12,455 nt of DNA from Thermoplasmata archaeon. Its GTDB lineage: Archaea; Thermoplasmatota; Thermoplasmata; Lutacidiplasmatales; UBA184. The notes beneath the pieces were generated by a model. That model saw only the letters and a list, made by a program, of their open reading frames with translations, ran no database searches and was not told the origin of the DNA. The translations under genes and the position numbers were made by a program. The first letter of the stretch is position 1; the number at the start of each line of letters is the position of its first letter. The DNA is taken from the NCBI GenBank assembly GCA_030046135.1, contig JASIEC010000039.1:1-12455 (forward strand). Reading direction: 5' to 3'. This document shows, in pieces, positions 5,737 through 11,829 of the stretch.

Positions 5737-6922
5737 GGAGCCGCTTCTCCTCGCCCACGAGGCGGTAGAGAGAGATAAAGCGCTGAGCCATCGCCGTGAG
5801 CGACCCGTGCTCGCGCACCCAGGCGAGCCCGCCGTCCGCGATCCGGCGGCGCTCGTCGGCGTCGGCGACGAGCCCGGCGACGGTCGCGGCGAGGGACTCG
5901 GGCGAGCGCACGTCGGCGGCGATCCCCGTCGCGCCCGGGCGGACGACCTCGGAGGCGCCCCCCTCCGCCGGCGCGACGACGGCCGCGCCGCAGGCCATCG
6001 CCTCGAGGAGCGCGACGCTCGAGGTGTCGCTGGTCGACGGAAGGACGAACAGATCGCTCTGCCCGAGGAGGGCGGCCTTCTCCTCCTCGGCGACCGGCCC
6101 GACGTAGCGGACCCGGGCGTGGAGCTCCGGCTCCCGCGCGAGGCGCTCGCGGACGCGGTCCCTCTCGGGGCCGGTCCCGCCGACGAGCGCGACGAACTCG
6201 CTCGACCGGGCGGCGAGTCGGACGGCGTCGAGGAAGCGATGGATCCCCTTGTCGACGGTGAGCCGGCCGAGGTACGTGACGAGGGGGAGGTCCGGGAGGC
6301 CGCAGCGCTCGCGCCAATCCGGGACCCTCGCCCCGGGGTGGAACCGGTCGACGTCGACCCCGTTCGGGATCACCTCGACGGGGTGGCGGAACGCCTTCCG
6401 GGAGCTCTGGAGGAGCGCCGCCCGGGCGGCCTCCGAGGGAGCTGTCGCGGAGTCGCAGCGCAGGTACGTGCCGAGGTTGTACCACCAGGCGATCCGGAAG
6501 AACAGGGGGACGAGGAACTTCTGCGGGACGCTCGCCCGCATCTCGCGGAGGTTCGTGTGGAACGTACCGACGAGCGGCTGGCCGAACCGGCGGGCGGTGA
6601 GGAACCCCATGCTGCCGACCGGCCCCGGGGTGTGCAGGTGCACGACGTCCGCGTCGCCCGCGCCGATCGCCTCTCGGATCAGCCCGAACGGGAACACCGG
6701 CCAGCGGTACTGCCCGTACAGCGGCACGGGCAGCGAGCGGAGGCGACGGACGTGGACGCCGTCGACCGTCGTCTCGGACGTTGGGGCCCCGGCCGACGGG
6801 CTCGCCGTCAGCACCCGGACCGAGTGGCCGAGCTGAACGAGCGTCCTCGCGAGGCCCCCCGTCACCGAGGCGACGCCGTCGCGCTGCGGGAGATAGGAGT
6901 CGGTGAAGAAGGCGATCTTCAT
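5714..6922 (-). CDS. GT4 family (GT-B fold) glycosyltransferase
   Basis: This is a 402-residue retaining glycosyltransferase. It begins MKIAFFTDSYLPQRDGVA, typical of the GT4 branch that includes diacylglycerol glucosyltransferases and PimB-like mannosyltransferases. The acceptor domain covers about 1-190 with HLHTPGPVG (96-103) and GTFHTN (119-124). The donor domain begins near VEVIPNGVDVDRFHP (182-196). Arg220 and Lys225 of LGRLTVDKGI are the usual diphosphate-binding pair. The C-terminal E-x7-E motif appears as Asp299-x7-Glu307 before AMACG, a conservative change at the first position. No signal peptide or membrane helix is visible. Its place downstream of mevalonate-pathway genes suggests glycosylation of isoprenoid lipids or surface polymers; donor and acceptor cannot be read from sequence. 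A gap of 55 bases separates it from the DUF835 gene, with no clear ribosome binding site. Confidence 0.92.
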   Translation of the reverse strand: MKIAFFTDSYLPQRDGVASVTGGLARTLVQLGHSVRVLTASPSAGAPTSETTVDGVHVRRLRSLPVPLYGQYRWPVFPFGLIREAIGAGDADVVHLHTPGPVGSMGFLTARRFGQPLVGTFHTNLREMRASVPQKFLVPLFFRIAWWYNLGTYLRCDSATAPSEAARAALLQSSRKAFRHPVEVIPNGVDVDRFHPGARVPDWRERCGLPDLPLVTYLGRLTVDKGIHRFLDAVRLAARSSEFVALVGGTGPERDRVRERLAREPELHARVRYVGPVAEEEKAALLGQSDLFVLPSTSDTSSVALLEAMACGAAVVAPAEGGASEVVRPGATGIAADVRSPESLAATVAGLVADADERRRIADGGLAWVREHGSLTAMAQRFISLYRLVGEEKRLRAGRIPA

Positions 6923-6977
6923 CGAGCGAGACCCGGGCCCGGGGCGGCCGCGCCGTCGGGCGGGGGGTCCGACCGGC

Positions 6978-7754
6978 TCACGTCCCGCCGACCACCTGGC
7001 CGAACGCCCGCTCCAGCCGGCTCGCCTCCTTCCCGTCGAGCGCCCGGACGTCGAAGGAGACGAGCAGCGCCGAGCCGGTCCGCTGCACCTGCTCGACGAG
7101 CCAGTTGACGAACCGGAACGTGAGCTCGGGCCCGTCCTCCGTGACGAAGAACTCGAGCGCGTCGACGTAGACGAGCGCCCCCTCCTCGGTCGGCGCCTTG
7201 AGCCGGCCTCCGACCTCGCCCGGGGTCAGGCGACCGGAGGCTCCCCCCCCGGCGTCCCGGACCGAGATCACGGTCGTCCGCTCGGGCGGGACGAAGCCGA
7301 GGTCGGGCGGACGGAGCGAGACGACCGCGACGCGGGGGAAGCGAGCGGCCTCGCTCCGCAGGATCTCGAGGGCGCGACGGGGCCGCTCCTCGCGGACAAG
7401 CAGGGTCCGGCCCCGCTCGAGGGCGGGCGACGGCGCGGTCCGGGCCGACTCCTCGGGCCGGGGGGGCGCGGTCCCGAGCAAGCGGTGCGGCGGTCCCCAG
7501 ACGGTCCGACGCGGCGGCGAGAGGAGCGCCCGCCGCTTCACCTCGACCTCCTCCGAGAGACGGGCGAGCCGCCCCTGGACGAGCATCCGGACCTCCTGCG
7601 GGGTGTGCCCTCGGGTCAGGTGCTCGAGGACCTCGCGCAGCGCCCCCCGGACCCCCTCCTCGTAGCCGGCGGCGTACGTGCGGGCGTACTCCTCGTCCGC
7701 CGGCGGCTCGCCGGCAGCGACGCCCGGCTCGACCTTCCGCTCGGGAGCGTTCAC
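6978..7754 (-). CDS. DUF835 domain protein
   Basis: This is a 258-residue soluble protein. Residues 20-75 are helical and charged (EEYARTYAAGYEEGVRGAL, EVLEHLTRGHT, RLARLSEEVEVKRRALL), possibly a short coiled coil. A Pro/Arg-rich linker spans about 80-112. The C-terminal part (about 114-250) matches DUF835, an archaeal domain of unknown function often attached to sensor modules: GRTLLVREERPRRALEIL, VAVVSLRPPDLGFVP, then ALVYVDALEFFVTEDG (193-208), the FRFVNWLVEQVQRTGSALLVSFD block and a final LERAF helix. The GTG at 7754 overlaps the DUF35 stop in GTGA, so it is coupled to the mevalonate genes. No catalytic residues are evident. An ATP- or GTP-binding motif was looked for and not found. Family assignment is good; function is unknown. 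Confidence 0.82.
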   Translation of the reverse strand: MNAPERKVEPGVAAGEPPADEEYARTYAAGYEEGVRGALREVLEHLTRGHTPQEVRMLVQGRLARLSEEVEVKRRALLSPPRRTVWGPPHRLLGTAPPRPEESARTAPSPALERGRTLLVREERPRRALEILRSEAARFPRVAVVSLRPPDLGFVPPERTTVISVRDAGGGASGRLTPGEVGGRLKAPTEEGALVYVDALEFFVTEDGPELTFRFVNWLVEQVQRTGSALLVSFDVRALDGKEASRLERAFGQVVGGT

Positions 7755-8236
7755 GCCTTCGCCCGCTCCGGGGCGGGCGCCTCGCGGGGGACGGGGGCCG
7801 TCCGGCCGCGGGGCGGCGCGGGGTCGTCCTCCGTCCGCGGGGAGAACTTGTAGCCGTAGTGGATCACGCCGGCCTTCCCCTCCTCGCGGAGCTTGCGGAA
7901 CGTCGCGCGGACGGGGAGGCCGATCGCGACCTCCCCGGGCTCCACGTCGACGATCTGCCCGGTGAGGACCGGCCCCTCGGGGGTCCGGACGAGCGCGAGG
8001 ACGTACGGGACCTGCATCTCGAACCCCTCCGCCGCCTCGTGGACGACGGTGAACGACTCGACCTCCCCCTCGCCCGAGAGCTGGAACGGGGCCATCTTCC
8101 CGATCGACTGGCGATGGTGGGTGCACGTCGGGCAGACGACGCGGGGCGGGAACGACACCGTCCCGCACGTCGCGCACTTCGAGCCCCCGAGGTTGTAGCG
8201 GCGCGGCGTCTCGCGCCAGAACCGTGCGATCGACAT
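7751..8236 (-). CDS. DUF35 protein (zinc ribbon plus OB fold), CoA-binding partner of thiolase and HMG-CoA synthase
   Basis: This is a 161-residue protein with the standard DUF35 layout: an N-terminal helix (SIARFWRETPRRYN), a rubredoxin-like zinc ribbon with Cys21, Cys24, Cys35 and Cys38, then an OB-fold (about 48-130: GEGEVESFTVVHEA, VPYVLALVRTPEGPVLTGQIV, GLPVRATFRKL). In the methanogen Methanothermococcus thermolithotrophicus the homologous protein bridges thiolase and HMG-CoA synthase and supplies a shared CoA-binding site; the same role is expected here from gene order. The C-terminal 30 residues are Pro/Ala/Arg-rich and beyond the fold. The ribosome site TAGGAGG overlaps the thiolase stop and sits only 3 bases from the ATG, unusually close. 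Confidence 0.92.
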   Translation of the reverse strand: MSIARFWRETPRRYNLGGSKCATCGTVSFPPRVVCPTCTHHRQSIGKMAPFQLSGEGEVESFTVVHEAAEGFEMQVPYVLALVRTPEGPVLTGQIVDVEPGEVAIGLPVRATFRKLREEGKAGVIHYGYKFSPRTEDDPAPPRGRTAPVPREAPAPERAKA

Positions 8237-8243
8237 CGTCCTC

Positions 8244-9413
8244 CTACCCGGCCCTCGCGAGGAGGTGCACCACCGCGGTCGCCCCCGTCCCGCCGAGGTC
8301 GTGCGCGAGGGCGAGGTCCGTCGCGGGCGCCTGGCGCTCCTTCGCGTCGCCGCGCAGCTGGCGCACGAGCTCGACGACCTGCGCGACGCCGACCGCCCCG
8401 AACGGGCGCCCCTGGGCCTTGAGCCCGCCCGACGGGTTGACCGAGACCCGCCCGCCGAGGGCGAACTGGCCCGACGCGAAGTCGGGGCCGGCGCGCCCCT
8501 TCTCGGAGAAGCCGAGGTCCTCCACCGCGAGGAGCGCGCTGATCGAGTAGCCGTCGTGGACCTCGGCGACACCGACGTCCTTCGGGCTCCGGCGCGCCCG
8601 CGAGAAGGCGGCCCGGGCCGCGGCGACCGTCGCGTCGTTCGCCGTGACGTCCCGGCGGTGATGGAGGGCCATCGTGTCGCAGGCGACCTCGCTGGCGCGG
8701 ATCTGGATCGGTGTGTCGGTGTGCCGGCGCGCCCCCTCGAGCGGCCCGAGGACGACCGCCGCCGCGCCGTCGGAGAGCGGGGCGCAGTCGAAGACACCGA
8801 GCGGCTCGGCGACGGGCGCGGCCCCGAGGACCTGCTCGACCGTGACCCGGTTGCGGAAGTGCGCGTTCGGATTCTTCGAGCCCATCTCGTGGGCCTGGAC
8901 GGCGACGTGCGCGAGCTGCTCCCGGGTCGTCCCGTAGAGGTGCATGTGGCGCCGCGCGACGAGCGCCCAGAGCGACGGGAGCGTCGCGCCGAAGACGACC
9001 TCCCACTCGTGGTCGGCGGTCGAGCTCACGATCTGGCTCGCGGTCGAGTCCGGGACGTCGGTGAGCTTCTCCGCGCCGCCGACGACGACGTAGTCGTAGA
9101 GCCCGCTCGCGACGGCGAGGAACCCCTGGTGGAGCGCGAGGCCGCCCGAGGCCCCGCCGCCCTCGATCCGGACGGCGGGGAGGTGGCGGCCCGCGAGCCC
9201 CGCGTAGTCGAGGATGAGGGGCGCGATGTGCTCCTGCTCCAGGAGGCCCCCGCTTGCCATGTTGCCGAGGAACAGGCCCCCCAGGTTCTCGGAGGCGAGC
9301 TTCGCGTCGACGAGCGCCTGGAGCCCCGCCTCGATCCCGATCTCGCGGAACGAGCGGTCCCACAGCTCCCCGAACTTCGTCTGGCCGACCCCGAGGACCG
9401 CGACGTCGCGCAT
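8244..9413 (-). CDS. Thiolase-fold protein lacking the catalytic Cys and GHP His
   Basis: This is a 389-residue thiolase-superfamily protein of the SCP2/archaeal type, encoded between HMG-CoA synthase and the DUF35 protein, where archaea keep acetoacetyl-CoA thiolase. The fold is complete: MRDVAVLGVGQTKFGE at the start, DYVVVGGAEKLTD (107-119), DCAPLSDGAAAVVL (209-222), EVHDGYSI (284-291), NPSGGL (326-331) and HDLGGTGAT (371-379). Two catalytic residues are missing. The nucleophile loop, normally ACASGG, reads GGGASGG, with Gly87 at the Cys position. The GHP motif reads GRP, with Arg336 in place of His. His286 is kept. Both changes are plain in the DNA (codons GGG and CGC) and the reading frame is intact. 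It may be a structural partner or carry out non-thiolase chemistry such as aldol cleavage, as in Ltp2-type thiolase-fold aldolases that also pair with DUF35 proteins. Confidence 0.88.
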   Translation of the reverse strand: MRDVAVLGVGQTKFGELWDRSFREIGIEAGLQALVDAKLASENLGGLFLGNMASGGLLEQEHIAPLILDYAGLAGRHLPAVRIEGGGASGGLALHQGFLAVASGLYDYVVVGGAEKLTDVPDSTASQIVSSTADHEWEVVFGATLPSLWALVARRHMHLYGTTREQLAHVAVQAHEMGSKNPNAHFRNRVTVEQVLGAAPVAEPLGVFDCAPLSDGAAAVVLGPLEGARRHTDTPIQIRASEVACDTMALHHRRDVTANDATVAAARAAFSRARRSPKDVGVAEVHDGYSISALLAVEDLGFSEKGRAGPDFASGQFALGGRVSVNPSGGLKAQGRPFGAVGVAQVVELVRQLRGDAKERQAPATDLALAHDLGGTGATAVVHLLARAG

Positions 9414-9416
9414 CGC

Positions 9417-10469
9417 CTAGCCCTCGGCGAGGTGGATCTTCCCGCGGAACTTCGCGTACACCGCGTACGGGATCTCGACCCCGTGGTCGAGGTACCACTG
9501 GACGGCCCGCCCGTGGTTGCGGTCGAAGTCGACGAGCGCGTCGGTCGTCTCGAGGTCGAACGCGTCCGAGCCGGCGCCGCTCCCGTAGCCGACCATGAGG
9601 ATCCGCTCGCCGGCGCCCGCGTGGTCGAGGACGTTCGCGAGCCCGAGGAGCGCCGCGGCCGAGTAGGTGTTGCCGATCCGCGGGGTGACGAGGCCGTAGC
9701 GCATCTGCGCCTCGGTGAAGCCGAGCTGCTTGCCGACCCTCTGCGGGAACTTCCCGTTCGGCTGGTGGAAGACGACGTGCCGGTAGTCCGAGGGGGAGGC
9801 GCCGACCGCCTCCATCATCCCGCGGGCGCACTCGGTGACGTGGCGGAAGTACGCCGGCTCGCCGGTGAAGCGGCCCCCGTGGCTCGGGTACCGCTGGCCC
9901 TCCCGGCGCCAGAAGTCCGGCGTGTCGGTCGTGTACGACCGCGTCGCGTGGACCCGGCAGATCACCCGGTCCCGCCCGATCACGAACGCGGCGCCGCCCG
10001 CGCTCGCCGAGTACTCGAGGGCGTCGCCGGGGGCCCCCTGCGACGTGTCCGTCCCGATCGCGACCCCGTAGCGGATCATACCGGAGCCGACGAGGCCGAG
10101 GCACGTCTGGATCGCCGCGGTCCCGGCCTTGCAGGCGAACTCGAAGTCGGCGGCGGTGAGGTTCGGGGTGGCGCCGACCGCCTGGGCGACGACCGTCGCG
10201 GTCGGCTTGACCGCGTACGGGTGCGACTCCGAGCCGACGTACATCGCGCCGATCTGCTGAGGGTCGATCGCGCCCCGGACGAGCGCCGTGCGCAGCGCCT
10301 CGGTCGAGATCGTGATCGTGTCCTCGTCGGGCGCGGGGACGCTCTTGCGCTCGACGTTGAGCCCCTGGCCGACCGTCGCCCCGTCGGAGCCCCAGACGCG
10401 GCCGATCTCCGACGGCGTGATGCGGTACCGGGGGACGTACGCTCCGTAGCTCACGATCCCTGCTTCCAT
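9417..10469 (-). CDS. mvaS: Hydroxymethylglutaryl-CoA synthase, archaeal type
   Basis: This is a 350-residue HMG-CoA synthase. It condenses acetyl-CoA with acetoacetyl-CoA to HMG-CoA, the second step of the mevalonate route to archaeal lipids. The catalytic triad is present: Glu81 in VGSESHPYAVKP, the acetyl-accepting Cys113 in FEFACKAGTAA, and His235 in VFHQPNGKFP. Other family marks are GIVSYGAYVPRYRI at the N-terminus, IGTDTSQGAPGDALEYSASAGGAA (138-161) and GNTYSAAALLGLANVLD (266-282). The length is standard for the archaeal enzyme. ATG 10469 has GGAGG seven bases upstream (10477-10481). It follows the HTH gene after 19 bases and its stop is 3 bases before the thiolase-fold gene, so it clearly lies in one operon. 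Confidence 0.96.
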   Translation of the reverse strand: MEAGIVSYGAYVPRYRITPSEIGRVWGSDGATVGQGLNVERKSVPAPDEDTITISTEALRTALVRGAIDPQQIGAMYVGSESHPYAVKPTATVVAQAVGATPNLTAADFEFACKAGTAAIQTCLGLVGSGMIRYGVAIGTDTSQGAPGDALEYSASAGGAAFVIGRDRVICRVHATRSYTTDTPDFWRREGQRYPSHGGRFTGEPAYFRHVTECARGMMEAVGASPSDYRHVVFHQPNGKFPQRVGKQLGFTEAQMRYGLVTPRIGNTYSAAALLGLANVLDHAGAGERILMVGYGSGAGSDAFDLETTDALVDFDRNHGRAVQWYLDHGVEIPYAVYAKFRGKIHLAEG

Positions 10470-10488
10470 CCACCGACCTCCGTGTCTC

Positions 10489-11166
10489 CTAGACCTCCTC
10501 GAGCCGCTCGAGGACCGCGGGGGCGTTGAGCGGCGACGTGAGGAGCGGGATGTTCTCGACCTCGGAGAGGCGGACCGCGAGCGGATCGATCTTCCCCGGG
10601 TTCGCGAAGACGACCGCCGCCGGCTTCAGCGGGTGGGCCCGGATCGCGACCATCGGCGAGCGGCCGTAGCGCACGTTCGCGAAGATGAGGGCCCGCTGGG
10701 TCGTCCAGCCGTACACCTCGACGAACCGCGTCGCGTCGATCGAGAGGATCGCCCGCGGCGCGTCGATCACGGTGAAGCCGTGGATGTCCCGGTGCAGGTC
10801 GACCCGGCTCACGGCCCGCGCGTCGAGGTGCCCCGCCAGCTGGCGGAGCGGCATCGACACCGCGAACTCCCGCATGCCGAGGATCCCGTCGGAGCGGGGC
10901 CGCCCGACGAGCCTCTGGCCTACCCGGCCGCCGTGGCGCGCGTCGAGGGCGACGAGCGCGTCGACGTACCGGTGGATGAACCCCGCGCCGGGGCTTCGTC
11001 GGCGCTCGGCCTCGTAGTCGCTCACCACGGACGGGACGGTCTCGAGCTCCTTCGCCAGGTCCCGCTGCGAGATCTCGAAGTCCTCGCGCCACTTCCGCAG
11101 CGTCCGGCCGGGGTGAGGAGAGAGGACGACCTCGCCCGCGATCTTCTCGCGGATCTCGGCCTCCAC
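10489..11166 (-). CDS. Xre-type HTH transcriptional regulator heading the mevalonate operon
   Basis: This is a 225-residue DNA-binding protein. Residues 18-75 form a Cro/C1-type helix-turn-helix: TLRKWREDFEISQRDLAKEL, then the recognition helix region TVPSVVSDYEAERRRSPG, followed by GFIHRYVDALVALD. The C-terminal half (about 95-225) is an alpha/beta domain (FTVIDAPRAILSIDAT, QRALIFANVRYGRSPMVAIR, PAAVVFANPGKIDPLAVRLSE, NIPLLTSP) that may bind a small ligand. The gene is first in the operon and is followed by HMG-CoA synthase after 19 bases, so control of isoprenoid synthesis and of itself is the simplest reading (inference). The GTG start is 27 bases from a strong TATA box, so its mRNA is probably leaderless. 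Confidence 0.88.
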   Translation of the reverse strand: MEAEIREKIAGEVVLSPHPGRTLRKWREDFEISQRDLAKELETVPSVVSDYEAERRRSPGAGFIHRYVDALVALDARHGGRVGQRLVGRPRSDGILGMREFAVSMPLRQLAGHLDARAVSRVDLHRDIHGFTVIDAPRAILSIDATRFVEVYGWTTQRALIFANVRYGRSPMVAIRAHPLKPAAVVFANPGKIDPLAVRLSEVENIPLLTSPLNAPAVLERLEEV

Positions 11167-11189
11167 GGGCGGGAACGAGGAATCCCCGG

Positions 11190-11196
11190 TATAAAT
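11190..11196 (-). promoter_or_regulatory. TATA box of the HTH-mevalonate operon
   Basis: On the minus strand this reads ATTTATA, the best archaeal TATA box in the window, centred 27 bases before the HTH GTG start. GAATCAGGG just upstream is where the BRE would lie. The spacing predicts a leaderless transcript for the first gene; the internal genes of the operon use ribosome binding sites instead. Confidence 0.75.
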
Positions 11197-11269
11197 CCCT
11201 GATTCTCCTGTCGTCCGGGGCCTTCGACATGTGCCGATGGAGCTGCCCTCCGTCGGGGCGTCGGAGAGA

Positions 11270-11373
11270 TGGACCGGGCGAGAGTTTCCGTCCCCGGGGC
11301 GGGCCCCCGGGGGCGTTTGAACTCGCGACCTCTACCTTGCCAAGGTAGCGATCTTCCGCTGATCTACCGGCCC
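11270..11373 (-). tRNA. tRNA-Ala(GGC) with an intron in the T-loop
   Basis: This minus-strand gene folds completely after removal of a 32-base insert. Acceptor GGGCCGG (11373-11367) pairs with CCGGTCC (11277-11271), including the G3-U70 wobble pair that is the alanine identity signal; discriminator A73 follows. The D-stem is GATC/GATC with a short 7-base loop AGCGGAA. The anticodon stem CTACC/GGTAG holds TTGGCAA, anticodon GGC (11341-11339). The T-stem GCGAG pairs with CTCGC, and the T-loop TTCAAA (11321-11316) is completed by T (11283) beyond the insert, giving TTCAAAT. The mature length is 72 bases and CCA is not encoded. It is unlikely to be a pseudogene, since every stem is intact and a TATA-like element stands 29 bases upstream. 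Confidence 0.92.
11284..11315 (-). other. tRNA-Ala T-loop intron (position 59/60)
   Basis: This is a 32-base insert at the same site as in tRNA-Arg. Read on the minus strand it has a 3-base linker CGC, an 8-bp stem CCCCGGGG/CCCCGGGG with a 5-base loop GCCCG, and the 3' tail ACGGAAAC. As in tRNA-Arg, TTC of the T-loop can pair with GAA of the tail, leaving AC|T bulged at the 3' splice site. C1-G27 and G2-C26 can also pair, leaving A57-A59 as a 3-base bulge on the 5' side. Confidence 0.8.
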
Positions 11374-11398
11374 ACCGCGCCCGCCGTGCCGGGCGCTG

Positions 11399-11406
11399 GA
11401 ATAACG
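11399..11406 (-). promoter_or_regulatory. box A promoter of tRNA-Ala
   Basis: On the minus strand this reads CGTTATTC, an AT-rich island centred about 29 bases before the tRNA 5' end, matching the 28-base spacing of the tRNA-Arg promoter. Confidence 0.55.
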
Positions 11407-11436
11407 TCTTCGCGCGGCGTGCGAGGTCGAGCCAAA

Positions 11437-11444
11437 CGCTTAAC
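11437..11444 (+). promoter_or_regulatory. box A promoter of the small protein-PAC2 operon
   Basis: CGCTTAAC is centred 29 bases before ATG 11470, so the transcript is probably leaderless. It lies about 40 bases from the divergent tRNA-Ala promoter. Confidence 0.6.
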
Positions 11445-11469
11445 TCCGACCCGCCTGCTCGTCGCGCCG

Positions 11470-11829
11470 ATGGCCGAGGGGGCGGGGTCCGGCGAGCCGA
11501 TCGACGTGCTCGTGAAGAGCACCCGGGACCTCCTCCGCCCCGAGGAGCTCGTCCGCGAGGCGACCCGCGAGATCGTCAAGGACGAGATCCGGCGCCACCT
11601 CGAGAAGACGCTCAAGGACGACCCCAAGCTCGACCACGACCTCCGCGACGCGGTGCGCGACCTCCTGTCGGCCCGGGCCCACGAGTACGCCGCCCTGGTC
11701 CGGGTCGGGACCGCGACGGCGCGGCTCGGCCTCGCCGCCCTCCCGCCCGAGGTCCGCAAGGAGCTCACGAAGGGGCTCATGGACCTCCTGTCGAAGGAGC
11801 TCGGGGACATCGTGGAGCGGTCGCTGTAG
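11470..11829 (+). CDS. Small charged all-helical protein, family not recognised
   Basis: This is a 119-residue protein, almost wholly predicted helix and rich in Glu, Lys, Arg, Asp and Leu. Helices are likely at about 11-20 (DVLVKSTRDLL), 24-50 (EELVREATREIVKDEIRRHL), 55-88 and 94-119 (EVRKELTKGLMDLLSKELG). There is no Cys, signal peptide, membrane helix or metal motif. ATG 11470 fits the box A spacing; longer in-frame versions would run through the antisense side of the tRNA-Ala gene. Its stop codon is directly followed by the ATG of the PAC2 gene with no gap, so the two are certainly co-transcribed and may act together. No function can be given. Confidence 0.82.
   Translation: MAEGAGSGEPIDVLVKSTRDLLRPEELVREATREIVKDEIRRHLEKTLKDDPKLDHDLRDAVRDLLSARAHEYAALVRVGTATARLGLAALPPEVRKELTKGLMDLLSKELGDIVERSL

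Larger units (their letters stand above)
11167..11469. other. Gap without protein gene
   Basis: These 303 bases hold the TATA box of the minus-strand operon (near 11193), the intron-bearing tRNA-Ala gene, its promoter (near 11402) and the promoter of the plus-strand pair (near 11441). In the remaining 11197-11269 I see no ORF, terminator or clear repeat. Confidence 0.7.

Noticed and set aside
9121..9180. A frameshift or base error hiding the thiolase cysteine
   Set aside because: The frame is continuous and conserved on both sides (RIEGGGASGGLALHQG). A Gly-to-Cys change alone would need a GGG to TGC/TGT codon difference, and the second missing residue (Arg336) is far away.
7864..10473. Open frame of 869 residues on the minus strand across the mevalonate genes
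   Set aside because: It is an out-of-frame shadow of HMG-CoA synthase and the thiolase-fold gene. Its translation is Arg/Gly/Pro-rich low complexity with no motif, as expected in GC-rich DNA where stops are rare.
8265..10529. Plus-strand open frame of 754 residues antisense to the same genes
   Set aside because: Composition is Arg/Asp/Val/Ala repeats typical of the antisense frame of high-GC codons. There is no promoter, and it opposes three well-supported genes.
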